Assembly (NCBI GenBank): GCA_965242605.1
Contig: CBDESS010000001.1
Location: 744,001-808,000, forward strand
From: JAAXHF01 sp965242605
GTDB lineage: Bacteria; Desulfobacterota; Binatia; Bin18
Reading direction: 5' to 3'
Length of the DNA: 64,000 nucleotides
This document shows positions 46,001 to 53,189 of the stretch, one piece after another. Position 1 is the first letter of the stretch, and each line of letters begins with the position of its first letter. The notes beneath the pieces are model-generated. The model worked only from the letters and a program-made list of their open reading frames with translations. It had not been told where the DNA came from and made no database searches. The position numbers and the translations under genes are program-made.

Positions 46001-46349
46001 GGCTGGCCGAGTCCAGCACCCGGTAGGCGTCGTCACTCGAAAAGCGTTCCTGATGCGCCCACTTGTTGCGATGATCCTGCAATTCATACACCAGGTTCCG
46101 GTCCGCCTGGCCCAGCGTATTGCGAAAGACCTCGTTCCAGGCGTTGCGCATTATTCTGAGCAGGGCGGCCACGTCCCATTCCGCCACCGGCCTGTCCGCC
46201 AGCCGCGACCCCGGCCCCAGGAACTGCCCGGCCCGCGATCGTACCTCGGTCTGGCAGGCATCCTTCAGTTCCCGCTCAACAAAAGGACCCAGCCCCGCCT
46301 GCAGCAACTCCAGGGCCTTGCCGACCCGCTCATGGTTGGTTGTCGCCAT
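43005..46349 (-). CDS. HEPN-DUF499 ATPase (defence-island type)
   Basis: 1114 residues from the ATG at 46349 (GAGG six bases upstream). N-terminal part to about residue 125 is a Swt1-like HEPN domain with the RNKWAH motif (R94-H99), the Rx4H signature of HEPN RNases. The DUF499 ATPase follows: Walker A DLQTNFGGGKTHSM (G248-T252), Walker B CLILIDEWVAY (D361 E362). The acidic tail after about residue 1000 is low-complexity, then a final beta-rich domain ending SSQGFEQE. DUF499 (COG1483) ATPases occur with DUF1156 methylases and SNF2 helicases in defence islands. Here it closes the locus, 16 bases downstream of the DUF4276 gene. Confidence 0.82.
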   Translation of the reverse strand: MATTNHERVGKALELLQAGLGPFVERELKDACQTEVRSRAGQFLGPGSRLADRPVAEWDVAALLRIMRNAWNEVFRNTLGQADRNLVYELQDHRNKWAHQERFSSDDAYRVLDSASRLLAAVAAPQAEALDKLKMELLRVRFDEQARGERRKQGGSAIESAAAAHLKPWREVVTPHADVASGHYQQAEFAADLWQVHLGEGTDEYKNPVEFFRRTYLTESLGRLLVGAVQRLAAGGGDPVVDLQTNFGGGKTHSMLALYHLFSGSAPSELMDIEGVMQNAGLDRLPAVRRVVLVGNKISPGNPATKPDGTTVRTLWGELAWQLGGREAFARIEADDEKATSPGDALRELFNACGPCLILIDEWVAYARQLHDQSDLPAGSFETQFTFAQALTEAARSARNCLLVVSLPASDSGGSAQARVDDVEVGGQRGREALERLRNVVGRLESAWRPASAEEGFEIVRRRLFEPLADPARFTDRDVVARAFAGLYRDQHQEFPPGCGNADYEKRIRAAYPIHPEIFDRLYADWSTLVKFQRTRGVLRLMASVIHSLWEKGDRNPLILPASVPIDDQRVQFELTRYLPDNWVPIIEKDVDGPNSLPLQIESQASNLGKLAAVRRVARTVYLGSAPTADAARRGLEDRRIKLGCVLPGESPAVFGDALRRLAGAATYLYQDSPRYWYSTQPTVTKLAEDRAEQLRREPDKVGQELDARLRAGLDQAGDFSRVHALPQSGQDVPDDLDARLVVLGSQQPHSRETDSPARRAAEALLNSRGSAPRLYRNTLVFLAADRTRLQDLDEAVRYYLAWQSILDEAEELNLSPQQHKQAKGRCEAESGAVDARLPETWQWLLVPVQATSQKDALEWQVVRLSGQDALAVRASKRLKHDGLLTTALGATLLRMELDRVPLWRGDHVSVKQIVEDFARYPYLPRLKEPGVVLAAIRAGVGLLNWRQDTFAFAESYDEQTRRYRGLRAGQMVALPDADVPGVLVKPEPAGQQLDAESARPATENGASNEAGAGGQESAVVAEEDGSAQPAPPATPQPKRFHGTVSLDATRVGRDASQIADEVIAHLAGLLGARVRVTLEVEAEIPGGAPEHVVRTVTENGRTLGFSSQGFEQE

Positions 46350-46365
46350 AAATTGCCTCTGTCTC

Positions 46366-46932
46366 TCAGGTTCCGGTCTGCATCGACTCCCACAACCTTT
46401 CAACCCCCTCAACGAAGACCTGAAAGCTGCGCGACCGGTTCCCTTCCTCCGATAAGAAACCAGCCATGCGTTCCGCGCCCGATCGTTTCTGAAATTCAGG
46501 GATCAGCCTGCCAATAACACCGGAAGGCCGAACAACCGCGTCGGGGTTCCGATACTTGTTCAGTTTGCGTAGTATGCCTGGTCGAGTTTCGGGAAACGCT
46601 TGCCCAATCGCTTCCGGCTCTCCGACATACCACGCTTCCAGCTCCCGACAAACTACCCGGACGAGCACGTTGGGTCGCCCGGCCTCTCGGCAGAGTTGGG
46701 CAAGCTCGTCCTTCACTCGGCGACAATCCGCGCTGTCCTGATCCCGCATCACCACGAACCGCACGCCCGGCTCCTGCCACGCCCTCAACTTGCGCGGGAT
46801 ACTCTCCTCCAAATCCCGCTTCCCCTCGTGAGGTACACACAGGAAGCACAGTCCGGGAAACAGCCTCGGCAGCAAGCGTTCCAGCAGGTCCTTCATGGAG
46901 GCCTCTTCAAGCAGGAACACCACACGCTTCAT
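46366..46932 (-). CDS. DUF4276 (Toprim-like) protein
   Basis: 188 residues. The DUF4276 pattern is clear: N-terminal VVFLLEEASMKDLLERLLPR with the Toprim-type glutamate, and FVVMRDQDSADCRRVKDELA with the DxD-type metal site (DQD), then CRELEAWYVGEPEAI. Such proteins usually accompany an ATPase gene and are suspected nucleases. Start and the preceding ATPase stop overlap by four bases (ATGA at 46929), so the two are coupled. Architecture parallels PARIS-type ATPase/Toprim pairs, but they are not the same families. Confidence 0.75.
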   Translation of the reverse strand: MKRVVFLLEEASMKDLLERLLPRLFPGLCFLCVPHEGKRDLEESIPRKLRAWQEPGVRFVVMRDQDSADCRRVKDELAQLCREAGRPNVLVRVVCRELEAWYVGEPEAIGQAFPETRPGILRKLNKYRNPDAVVRPSGVIGRLIPEFQKRSGAERMAGFLSEEGNRSRSFQVFVEGVERLWESMQTGT

Positions 46933-48107
46933 CGTGGCCTGGCCTCCTCAAACAGCCCCTGCTTCCAGAGGGCACCCGGCATGTCTCCCTCTGTGACAAG
47001 GCTTCGCAGCAGCTCGCTATCAGACGCCCGGCACACGCTTGTAAAGCCCTTTTCCTTAACCAGCCAGAAAATTTCTTCCAGTTCCAACCTGTTCAGGAAG
47101 TCAGGAGAATGGGTTGAAACAAAGACCTGGCCGCCACGTCGCGCATAGTCCCGAAACTCCTCAGCCAGCTTTCCGAGCAAGTCGGGATAGAGCTGGTTTT
47201 CGGGTTCTTCAACCGCCAGCAGCGGATGGGGCTTCGGGTCATACAGCAACACGAGATAGGCGAACATCTTGATTGTGCCGTCGGAGACATAGCGGGCAAT
47301 AAAGGGGTCCTTGAAGCTGTCATCCTGAAAACGCAGCACCAGACGCCCGTCCTCTGTTGGTCTGGCCTCAACCTCGCTCACGCCGGGGACGCGCCGGCGC
47401 ATGGCCTCCAGGACGCGCTTGAAGCGGTCGGGGTGATGCTCGTAGAGGTACTGGGCGACCTGGGCGACATTATCGCCGCGCGTCGACAGATGCTCGGCAT
47501 AGCCGGCCTCGGCACTCGGTCGGGCGTCGGTAATGTGGAAGTCCGAGACGTGCCACTTCTCAATCATCCCGCGGAATTCCGAGACAACCTGAAACTCACG
47601 AAACTGGCCCAGCCCTTTGATGGCGAGGATGCTCGGGTCATCGAGTTTGTATTCCGCTCTCTTTTCTTCGGCCCCTTCCTCACCGTAGGCTGATTCGTTT
47701 GTGATCGCAGTGCCGGTTCCGCCTGAGAAATCGACGAAGTGCCAGGGGCGTCCATACCGCCCCCTGCGGTAGCCCAGCACCTCACGTTTCACAAAGACCC
47801 GGCCCCCCTCTGCCGCCGCTATTTCAACTGTATAGGTCGCCAGCCGTCCTCTGCTCTCGCGGAACTTGACTGTGATCCCGACCGGTCCGTGTTCGCCACG
47901 GCTGACCAACTCGCGGAAGCCGCCCCGACGGGCCACCGCCGCGGCCGTATTCTGGGAGAGGGCATCCCGGAGAAAGGTGAACACGTCGAACAGTGTCGAT
48001 TTGCCCGTACCGTTCGCGCCCACGACAACGACCATTGAGGGCAGGTCTTTAAACACAACGTCACGAAGGGAACGGTAGTTCCTGATTGCAATCTGCTCAA
48101 TCCGCAT
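46929..48107 (-). CDS. AAA/ABC-type ATPase (RecF/OLD-like)
   Basis: 392 residues if starting at 48107 (MRIEQIAIRNYRSLRDVV); a longer frame to 48173 adds a glycine-rich stretch and no ribosome site. Walker A GANGTGKS is at residues 30-37; the C-terminal half has LAVEEPENQLYPDLLGKLAE (ABC-type signature/Walker B) and FVSTHSPDFLNRLELEEIF. It belongs to the AAA_21/OLD-related ATPases that power nuclease partners. Its stop overlaps the DUF4276 start, which is the likely effector. Confidence 0.83.
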   Translation of the reverse strand: MRIEQIAIRNYRSLRDVVFKDLPSMVVVVGANGTGKSTLFDVFTFLRDALSQNTAAAVARRGGFRELVSRGEHGPVGITVKFRESRGRLATYTVEIAAAEGGRVFVKREVLGYRRGRYGRPWHFVDFSGGTGTAITNESAYGEEGAEEKRAEYKLDDPSILAIKGLGQFREFQVVSEFRGMIEKWHVSDFHITDARPSAEAGYAEHLSTRGDNVAQVAQYLYEHHPDRFKRVLEAMRRRVPGVSEVEARPTEDGRLVLRFQDDSFKDPFIARYVSDGTIKMFAYLVLLYDPKPHPLLAVEEPENQLYPDLLGKLAEEFRDYARRGGQVFVSTHSPDFLNRLELEEIFWLVKEKGFTSVCRASDSELLRSLVTEGDMPGALWKQGLFEEARPR

Positions 48108-48278
48108 CGGTGATTTACCGCCCCCTCCCCCACGGCCTGATTCAACGCTTTCAACAACTTGCGCCATTTTCATGTCCAGTTGGCAGCAGGCTCACAGGCG
48201 GAAAACACCCCTGCACCTGGCAACCCGGGCATCCCGCCCGCCTGTCTTCTGCCCACCTGTCTTCTGTCCGCCCGCCTG

Positions 48279-51152
48279 CTAGCCCTCCCCGAACATCTCA
48301 TCCTGCGCCGCCCGGGGCCGGCTGGCCCTCTGCGCCAGCTGGGCAATCTCCGGCCAACTCTGCACCAGCCCGTTGTACGACAACGCTTCGCCAGCCCACC
48401 CCTTCCGCTCGCACACCGTATACAGCCGGTAGCACAACTCCCGCGCCCACTCAGCCCGCCCCCCCAGCTTGACCAGCAGCGCCGCCGCCCCGGTCTCGCC
48501 CCCGCTCTCCAGCACCCGAATGAGATGATGGACCACCTCCCACGCCGGCAGCCGCCGGTCCCGTACCGGGTCCCAGTCTTCGGGGAGCTCGTCCGGCTTC
48601 CACAGCCGCACTGTCCCGGCTTTGGATTCGACGATGCCAGCCTCGGCCAGCCCGCCCACGCTGGTGTTCTTGGCCTTGGACAAGGTTTCGGCTACGCCGT
48701 ACTCCCCCGCAGCAAAGCCGTGGTGCTCAAACCACGCCAGCGCCCAGCGGCTGTCGGCGTCAAAGTCGCCTTCCTGCTCGGCCAGGGTGTCGTCGAGGGT
48801 CTGGTTGATGAGGGCCAACGCATCCCGCACCGCCACCGGCTGGCCGGCGGCGTCCAGCACCTGGGCGTAGCGGCTATACACTGCCATGCCGGGGCCGATG
48901 GCGGCCTGGGCGAGGTCGACCGGGGCGATGGAGCCCGCTTGCAGGGGGGCCAGCGCCGGCGGCAGTTCGGTCTTGAGGCCGGTCATGAACTGCCGGCGGG
49001 TGGCGACGGGGGCGTCGGGCGGGCGGGGGCGACAGACCAGGACGATGGAGGAGGCCAGGGCGTTGGAACCGATGCCAATTGATCGAGCCTTTCGCTCGGT
49101 GCGGACCGGCCATGTACCAGTGATGACGAAGCCAGAACGGATCACCGCATCAAGGAAGGTCTCCCAGCCGGTGCTAGCGGTTCCGGTCTCGCCTTTCTTC
49201 TCCGACTGCTTGAAGGCGTAGTAGATCGTGACCGGAAAGGCGGGATGGGTCTGCTCGGCCAGCCGCTGCATCGCCTTGCCCATGCCGTCCAGGAAGAAGG
49301 CTTCTGCCGCATCTTTGCTCCCGTGCCGATAAGGCGCGGCGATCAGCTCTTCGGCTTTCGGCGTGGACAGTGTGGCGAACAGGTCAGGGTAGGTTGGCTT
49401 GAGCGAACGGCGCAGCCAGACGTAGAAGAAATCGGACAGGTCGGCGTACCCGACATTGTCGTAATAGGGCGGGTCTGCCGATATGATGACGCCTGCATCT
49501 ACCGGCGAAGCGAAGAGCGAAGCGGCGTCTGCCTGGAACGTCTGGCCAACAGAGCCCTCCGAAGGCAAAGTTTCGACTGCCTCGGCAACCCACTTAACCT
49601 GAGCCATCCAGTTCTGGGTGGAACTGGAAAAAATGTTGACCTCAGCGTAGTCCCATAACATGGGAAGAGCCTGTCGGGCGAAAACACCGGCGACTTTGTC
49701 GCCGGTGTTTTGCCATCTACTCAAACTGCACCAACTGTTTGCACTACGACCGACTGCAAGCGCTAAATACACCCCTACCGCCTCAGCATACGCCCTCGCC
49801 CTGCTCCCAGGGCAATCCTCCTCAACGCGCGCCCTCGCCTCCGCAATCAGGTCGGAGAAGGTCGTCAGGGCCACCAGTTGCCGGGGGGTGAAGAGATCGG
49901 CCCAAGTGAAGAAGCCATAGCCACGCCCGCTTACCAGAATCGACGTATCCCTGCTCATTGCCTGATCAGGTTTCCACCCCGGCTTCGCCTGCTTCGCGAT
50001 CTCCTCATGCTCCGCCGTCGGAGCCAGATACACCCGCCCGTGATCGCCCTCGACCACAATCGCCATCAGCCGCGCCCCCATGCGCCCGGCCATGCTCTCC
50101 GCCTTGATATACTCGCCGGGAATCGGGGTCCCCGACAGCACACACCGGAAGTGCGCCCCACGGCCCAGCTTCGTCCCGTGGGCCGGCGAGACGCCCGCGT
50201 TCCCAGGCACGGGTGCGCCTACCTTCACCGTAAACCGATACCCCTTCCCCTCAAGGACCGGCTCCACATACGCCTCGTTGCCCCGCTTCGTGGACAGCAG
50301 AAAGGTTGAGGCCAGCGGCACCGCCACCGCCTCACACGCCGGGTTCGGACTCCTGACCGTCCGCGCCCACAGCCAGGCGATCACCGTCAGCTTGCGGCCC
50401 TGATACGGCCTCAGATCAGCCCGCTCCCGGACCAGCTCCCGCGTCACCGCCACCCGCGGATACATAGGCCCGATACGCTTCGCCGCTTCCTCCCGCATCC
50501 AGCGGCCATAGTAGCGCACATCCGCCGCCAGCCCCCGCGCCCCCGCCCAGCCCGTCAGGGTCTGCTCCTCGGGGCTGGTCGCCTGCCAGGCCGGGTTCAC
50601 CGGCGGGCGGCCGGCAAACCGGGGCGGGAGCTCAAGCATCGCCTTGTTGATGAGCACCGCCACCGGGTTCAGGTCGCTGGCATGCGCCTCCAGACCCAGC
50701 CGTTGTGCTTCCAGCGGCAACGCCCCGCCGCCAGCAAACGGATCGTGGAACGCCGGCAGCCGCTCACGGGCAAACAACTCCGCCGCCCGCGGATGGTCAG
50801 CGTGCTCATCACAGGTCCGCCGCCAACTCTGCCAGATCGCCTCCCGCGCCTCCTGCAACACGGGCTCGTTGGTGGTGTTCTCCCACTTCACCAGTTTCTC
50901 AATGATCCCGAACAGCCGCCGCCGCTCCTGCTCTTGCGCCTCCGGGGTAGGGAAGTGCTCGGGCCAACTCCCCGGGTCATCAACCATCTGCGCGAAGAGC
51001 ACCGCCCGGGCCGCGGCCAGCGGACGGCGGGCCCACCACAGATGCAAGGTGCTGGGGTGGCCGTGGCGAATCGACTTCTCACGCCCCGCCGCTTCATTGA
51101 TCGCGTCGAGCGGCAGCGCCACCTCAATCAGCTTCTTGCGCGGAGCGGGCAT
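48279..51152 (-). CDS. DUF1156 adenine-specific DNA methylase
   Basis: 957 residues. N-terminal DUF1156 domain starts MPAPRKKLIEVALPLDAINE; SAM-binding motif HDPFAGGGALPLEAQRL is at residues 137-150 and the DPPY catalytic motif (ISADPPYYDNVGYADLSDFF) near residue 560, the order of beta-type adenine methylases (COG1743). It would methylate host DNA so that the partner ATPase/helicase spares it. Flanked by two ATPase-nuclease modules on the same strand. 170 bases separate it from the downstream ATPase; 14 bases from the upstream possible nuclease. Confidence 0.85.
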   Translation of the reverse strand: MPAPRKKLIEVALPLDAINEAAGREKSIRHGHPSTLHLWWARRPLAAARAVLFAQMVDDPGSWPEHFPTPEAQEQERRRLFGIIEKLVKWENTTNEPVLQEAREAIWQSWRRTCDEHADHPRAAELFARERLPAFHDPFAGGGALPLEAQRLGLEAHASDLNPVAVLINKAMLELPPRFAGRPPVNPAWQATSPEEQTLTGWAGARGLAADVRYYGRWMREEAAKRIGPMYPRVAVTRELVRERADLRPYQGRKLTVIAWLWARTVRSPNPACEAVAVPLASTFLLSTKRGNEAYVEPVLEGKGYRFTVKVGAPVPGNAGVSPAHGTKLGRGAHFRCVLSGTPIPGEYIKAESMAGRMGARLMAIVVEGDHGRVYLAPTAEHEEIAKQAKPGWKPDQAMSRDTSILVSGRGYGFFTWADLFTPRQLVALTTFSDLIAEARARVEEDCPGSRARAYAEAVGVYLALAVGRSANSWCSLSRWQNTGDKVAGVFARQALPMLWDYAEVNIFSSSTQNWMAQVKWVAEAVETLPSEGSVGQTFQADAASLFASPVDAGVIISADPPYYDNVGYADLSDFFYVWLRRSLKPTYPDLFATLSTPKAEELIAAPYRHGSKDAAEAFFLDGMGKAMQRLAEQTHPAFPVTIYYAFKQSEKKGETGTASTGWETFLDAVIRSGFVITGTWPVRTERKARSIGIGSNALASSIVLVCRPRPPDAPVATRRQFMTGLKTELPPALAPLQAGSIAPVDLAQAAIGPGMAVYSRYAQVLDAAGQPVAVRDALALINQTLDDTLAEQEGDFDADSRWALAWFEHHGFAAGEYGVAETLSKAKNTSVGGLAEAGIVESKAGTVRLWKPDELPEDWDPVRDRRLPAWEVVHHLIRVLESGGETGAAALLVKLGGRAEWARELCYRLYTVCERKGWAGEALSYNGLVQSWPEIAQLAQRASRPRAAQDEMFGEG

Positions 51153-51166
51153 AGCAGTATGTGCGG

Positions 51167-51640
51167 TCAGCTCAGGACGCTTGCCAGCGATTCTTTCGAA
51201 CGACGGAGTTCAATCTCGTATTGCTTCGACCGAAACTTGACCTTGTAATGAGATTTCCTGAGATCTCGAGCGACACACCCTTTGAGCGTCCCGCGGTACA
51301 CCGCCAGGGGTAGAAACCTGTCAACCGCGTCTTGGGACAGCAGTTCGCGCACAGCAAAATCTGTTCCTCTCTGGAGTTGTTTGCAGATTTTGCCCGCATG
51401 CACATTCCCTTTCTGCATCTCTACAGGGACCATCCAGTTATCGCCTCCCTCATCACTGAAAAGAATATAGTCGCACCGCTTCTGGCTTTGTGGAACCCGC
51501 AACTCGTCACAATCCATATCGACAATGCAGGGCGTGGATTGTAATCCCTTGTTCGTGAGGGAACAGCCTTCCTTTTGGCAACGCCTGGCCTGACACTTCC
51601 CAGGCACTTTCCTTCTTATCCCCTGCAAAAAACTGCTCAC
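51167..51640 (-). CDS. Possible PD-(D/E)XK-like nuclease, ATPase partner
   Basis: 157 residues. The N-terminus has a cysteine-rich QARRCQKEGC stretch; then RCDYILFSDEGGDNWMVPVE and MQKGNVHAGKICKQLQRG, where D and E-x-x-K-like residues follow the spacing seen in restriction-endonuclease folds. This is inference from pattern only. Its start overlaps the ATPase stop (ATGA at 51637), so the two are translated together. No signal peptide. Confidence 0.4.
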   Translation of the reverse strand: MSSFLQGIRRKVPGKCQARRCQKEGCSLTNKGLQSTPCIVDMDCDELRVPQSQKRCDYILFSDEGGDNWMVPVEMQKGNVHAGKICKQLQRGTDFAVRELLSQDAVDRFLPLAVYRGTLKGCVARDLRKSHYKVKFRSKQYEIELRRSKESLASVLS

Positions 51641-53163
51641 CGCCCGCGTTCCTCCTCAATTCGATTCCCTATACGCGCCCACTCATTATAGAGCAGTTCG
51701 GTAATCTCACTGTAATCTGAAGCCAGGCCGCCGGCGTCGGGATCAATGCTGAGTTCTTTGACGACAGAACCCCGAGGTCGCTGTTTCGGCTCAAACTGCC
51801 ACGCCCCAAATTGTTCTGGCCGCAACGCGCAGTCCGCTCCGCGAAACCCCGTCCTCTTCTCTTCGGGAAGCTCGGAGAGCCGTACCAGGTTGGCGAACTG
51901 ATCAAGCAACCATTCGCTGTGAGTAGTGACGACAACCCGAATGCCGGAACGGGCGATCCGTGCCAACTCTTGGGCAAAGACCGCCTGCATAGCCGGATGC
52001 AGATGGCTCTCCGGCTCTTCGATAATCAGCATATCACCAGGCCGCACCAGATGACGAAGATACAGAACAACCGGCGCGAGTTCGGACACCATAGAAGACG
52101 CCCGCATCAGCGGCAGGTCGTCACTCCAGCCCTCCGGTCGGTAGGCGAAATGAGGATAGCCGGTTTCCGTACGTTCCAGCCGTACAACGCCCTTGAGAAT
52201 CGTTTTTTCCAGATGATCCGTTTGTCCGTGCGGCCTGCTTCTACGGGATCTCTCCGACAGGTCGCTCATTTGAATCAATTCAAGCAGAAAGTCCGCCAAC
52301 ACACCTGACAGCATGGGGATGTTTGCAGAAGGGCGCAGCCCGGCAGTCGTGGCGTTTTGGACCAGCGTGCCCACGACTACCTGATGGCTGTGCATCACCC
52401 CGGTCCGGTCGGCCGGCAGGTAATAGGCATCCTGGCATAGCGGTCGAAGCAAGGATTGGAAGAGTCTGTTCGTGAACCGGCTGAGCATAAACTCGGGTCC
52501 TCGGTCTTCATCGTCATCCCGGTCCCTGAACCGGTTCAGCAGGAATGCAAACTGCTCGTTGTCAAGGTCATGAATCTGTCCAGAGCATTGAACATCGTTG
52601 TTCCTGCCGAACTCAAGCTGATACTGGATTCCCTCTGCTCCGGTTTGTTGAGGAATGCGTAAGTCTATACTTGCCTTGACATGAGAGCCCGGGTGCCGAA
52701 CCAGTTCTTCAAGGCGATCAACCCCGAAGCAACGACGTACTTCCTGCTCCAGGAAGTGACCAAGGCCCTCCGCTCGTTCCAGCGTAGAACGGAGGTGCGC
52801 GGCCACATCCGTTGGGAACGCGGGAGCAGGAAGTGAATCCTCTTGCGATGCTGCTTTCAAGAGCCAGTCTTTCAGACTTTTCCGAATTGAAGCTTTCGGC
52901 CGTCCAGCCTCTCTGGCCAAAGACGTATACCACCTCATGCGGCCCGGAAAGTCTCGCCGGTAAAACAGATCAGGCGATCCGCCGAAACATTGGTGCAGCG
53001 CATACATCAAAATCGCCAGATAGGACTTCCCGGTATTGCTCGGACCGATGAACACCGTGAGCGGCCGCACCTCCACGTCTGCTTCGGCGATGGGCCCAAA
53101 GTCCTTTACAGCGATCCGGTAGTCATCACCCGCCACCCGCGGTTCAGTCTGCGGTGTCTTCAT
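51637..53163 (-). CDS. AAA/ABC-type ATPase (OLD-like)
   Basis: 508 residues. Walker A FIGPSNTGKSYLAILMYAL is at residues 39-57 (GPSNTGKS 40-47); MLIIEEPESHLHPAMQAVFA and VVTTHSEWLLDQFANLVRLS give Walker B and the D-loop/switch histidine (THS). The insertion between the two halves (roughly residues 75-300) is family-variable. The gene lies 26 bases downstream of the helicase and overlaps the possible nuclease gene. It belongs to the same broad group as the ATPase at 46929-48107, but the sequences are not close copies. Confidence 0.82.
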   Translation of the reverse strand: MKTPQTEPRVAGDDYRIAVKDFGPIAEADVEVRPLTVFIGPSNTGKSYLAILMYALHQCFGGSPDLFYRRDFPGRMRWYTSLAREAGRPKASIRKSLKDWLLKAASQEDSLPAPAFPTDVAAHLRSTLERAEGLGHFLEQEVRRCFGVDRLEELVRHPGSHVKASIDLRIPQQTGAEGIQYQLEFGRNNDVQCSGQIHDLDNEQFAFLLNRFRDRDDDEDRGPEFMLSRFTNRLFQSLLRPLCQDAYYLPADRTGVMHSHQVVVGTLVQNATTAGLRPSANIPMLSGVLADFLLELIQMSDLSERSRRSRPHGQTDHLEKTILKGVVRLERTETGYPHFAYRPEGWSDDLPLMRASSMVSELAPVVLYLRHLVRPGDMLIIEEPESHLHPAMQAVFAQELARIARSGIRVVVTTHSEWLLDQFANLVRLSELPEEKRTGFRGADCALRPEQFGAWQFEPKQRPRGSVVKELSIDPDAGGLASDYSEITELLYNEWARIGNRIEEERGR

Positions 53164-53189
53164 GCTTCATCTCCCCCTGCTGTCCCTTT

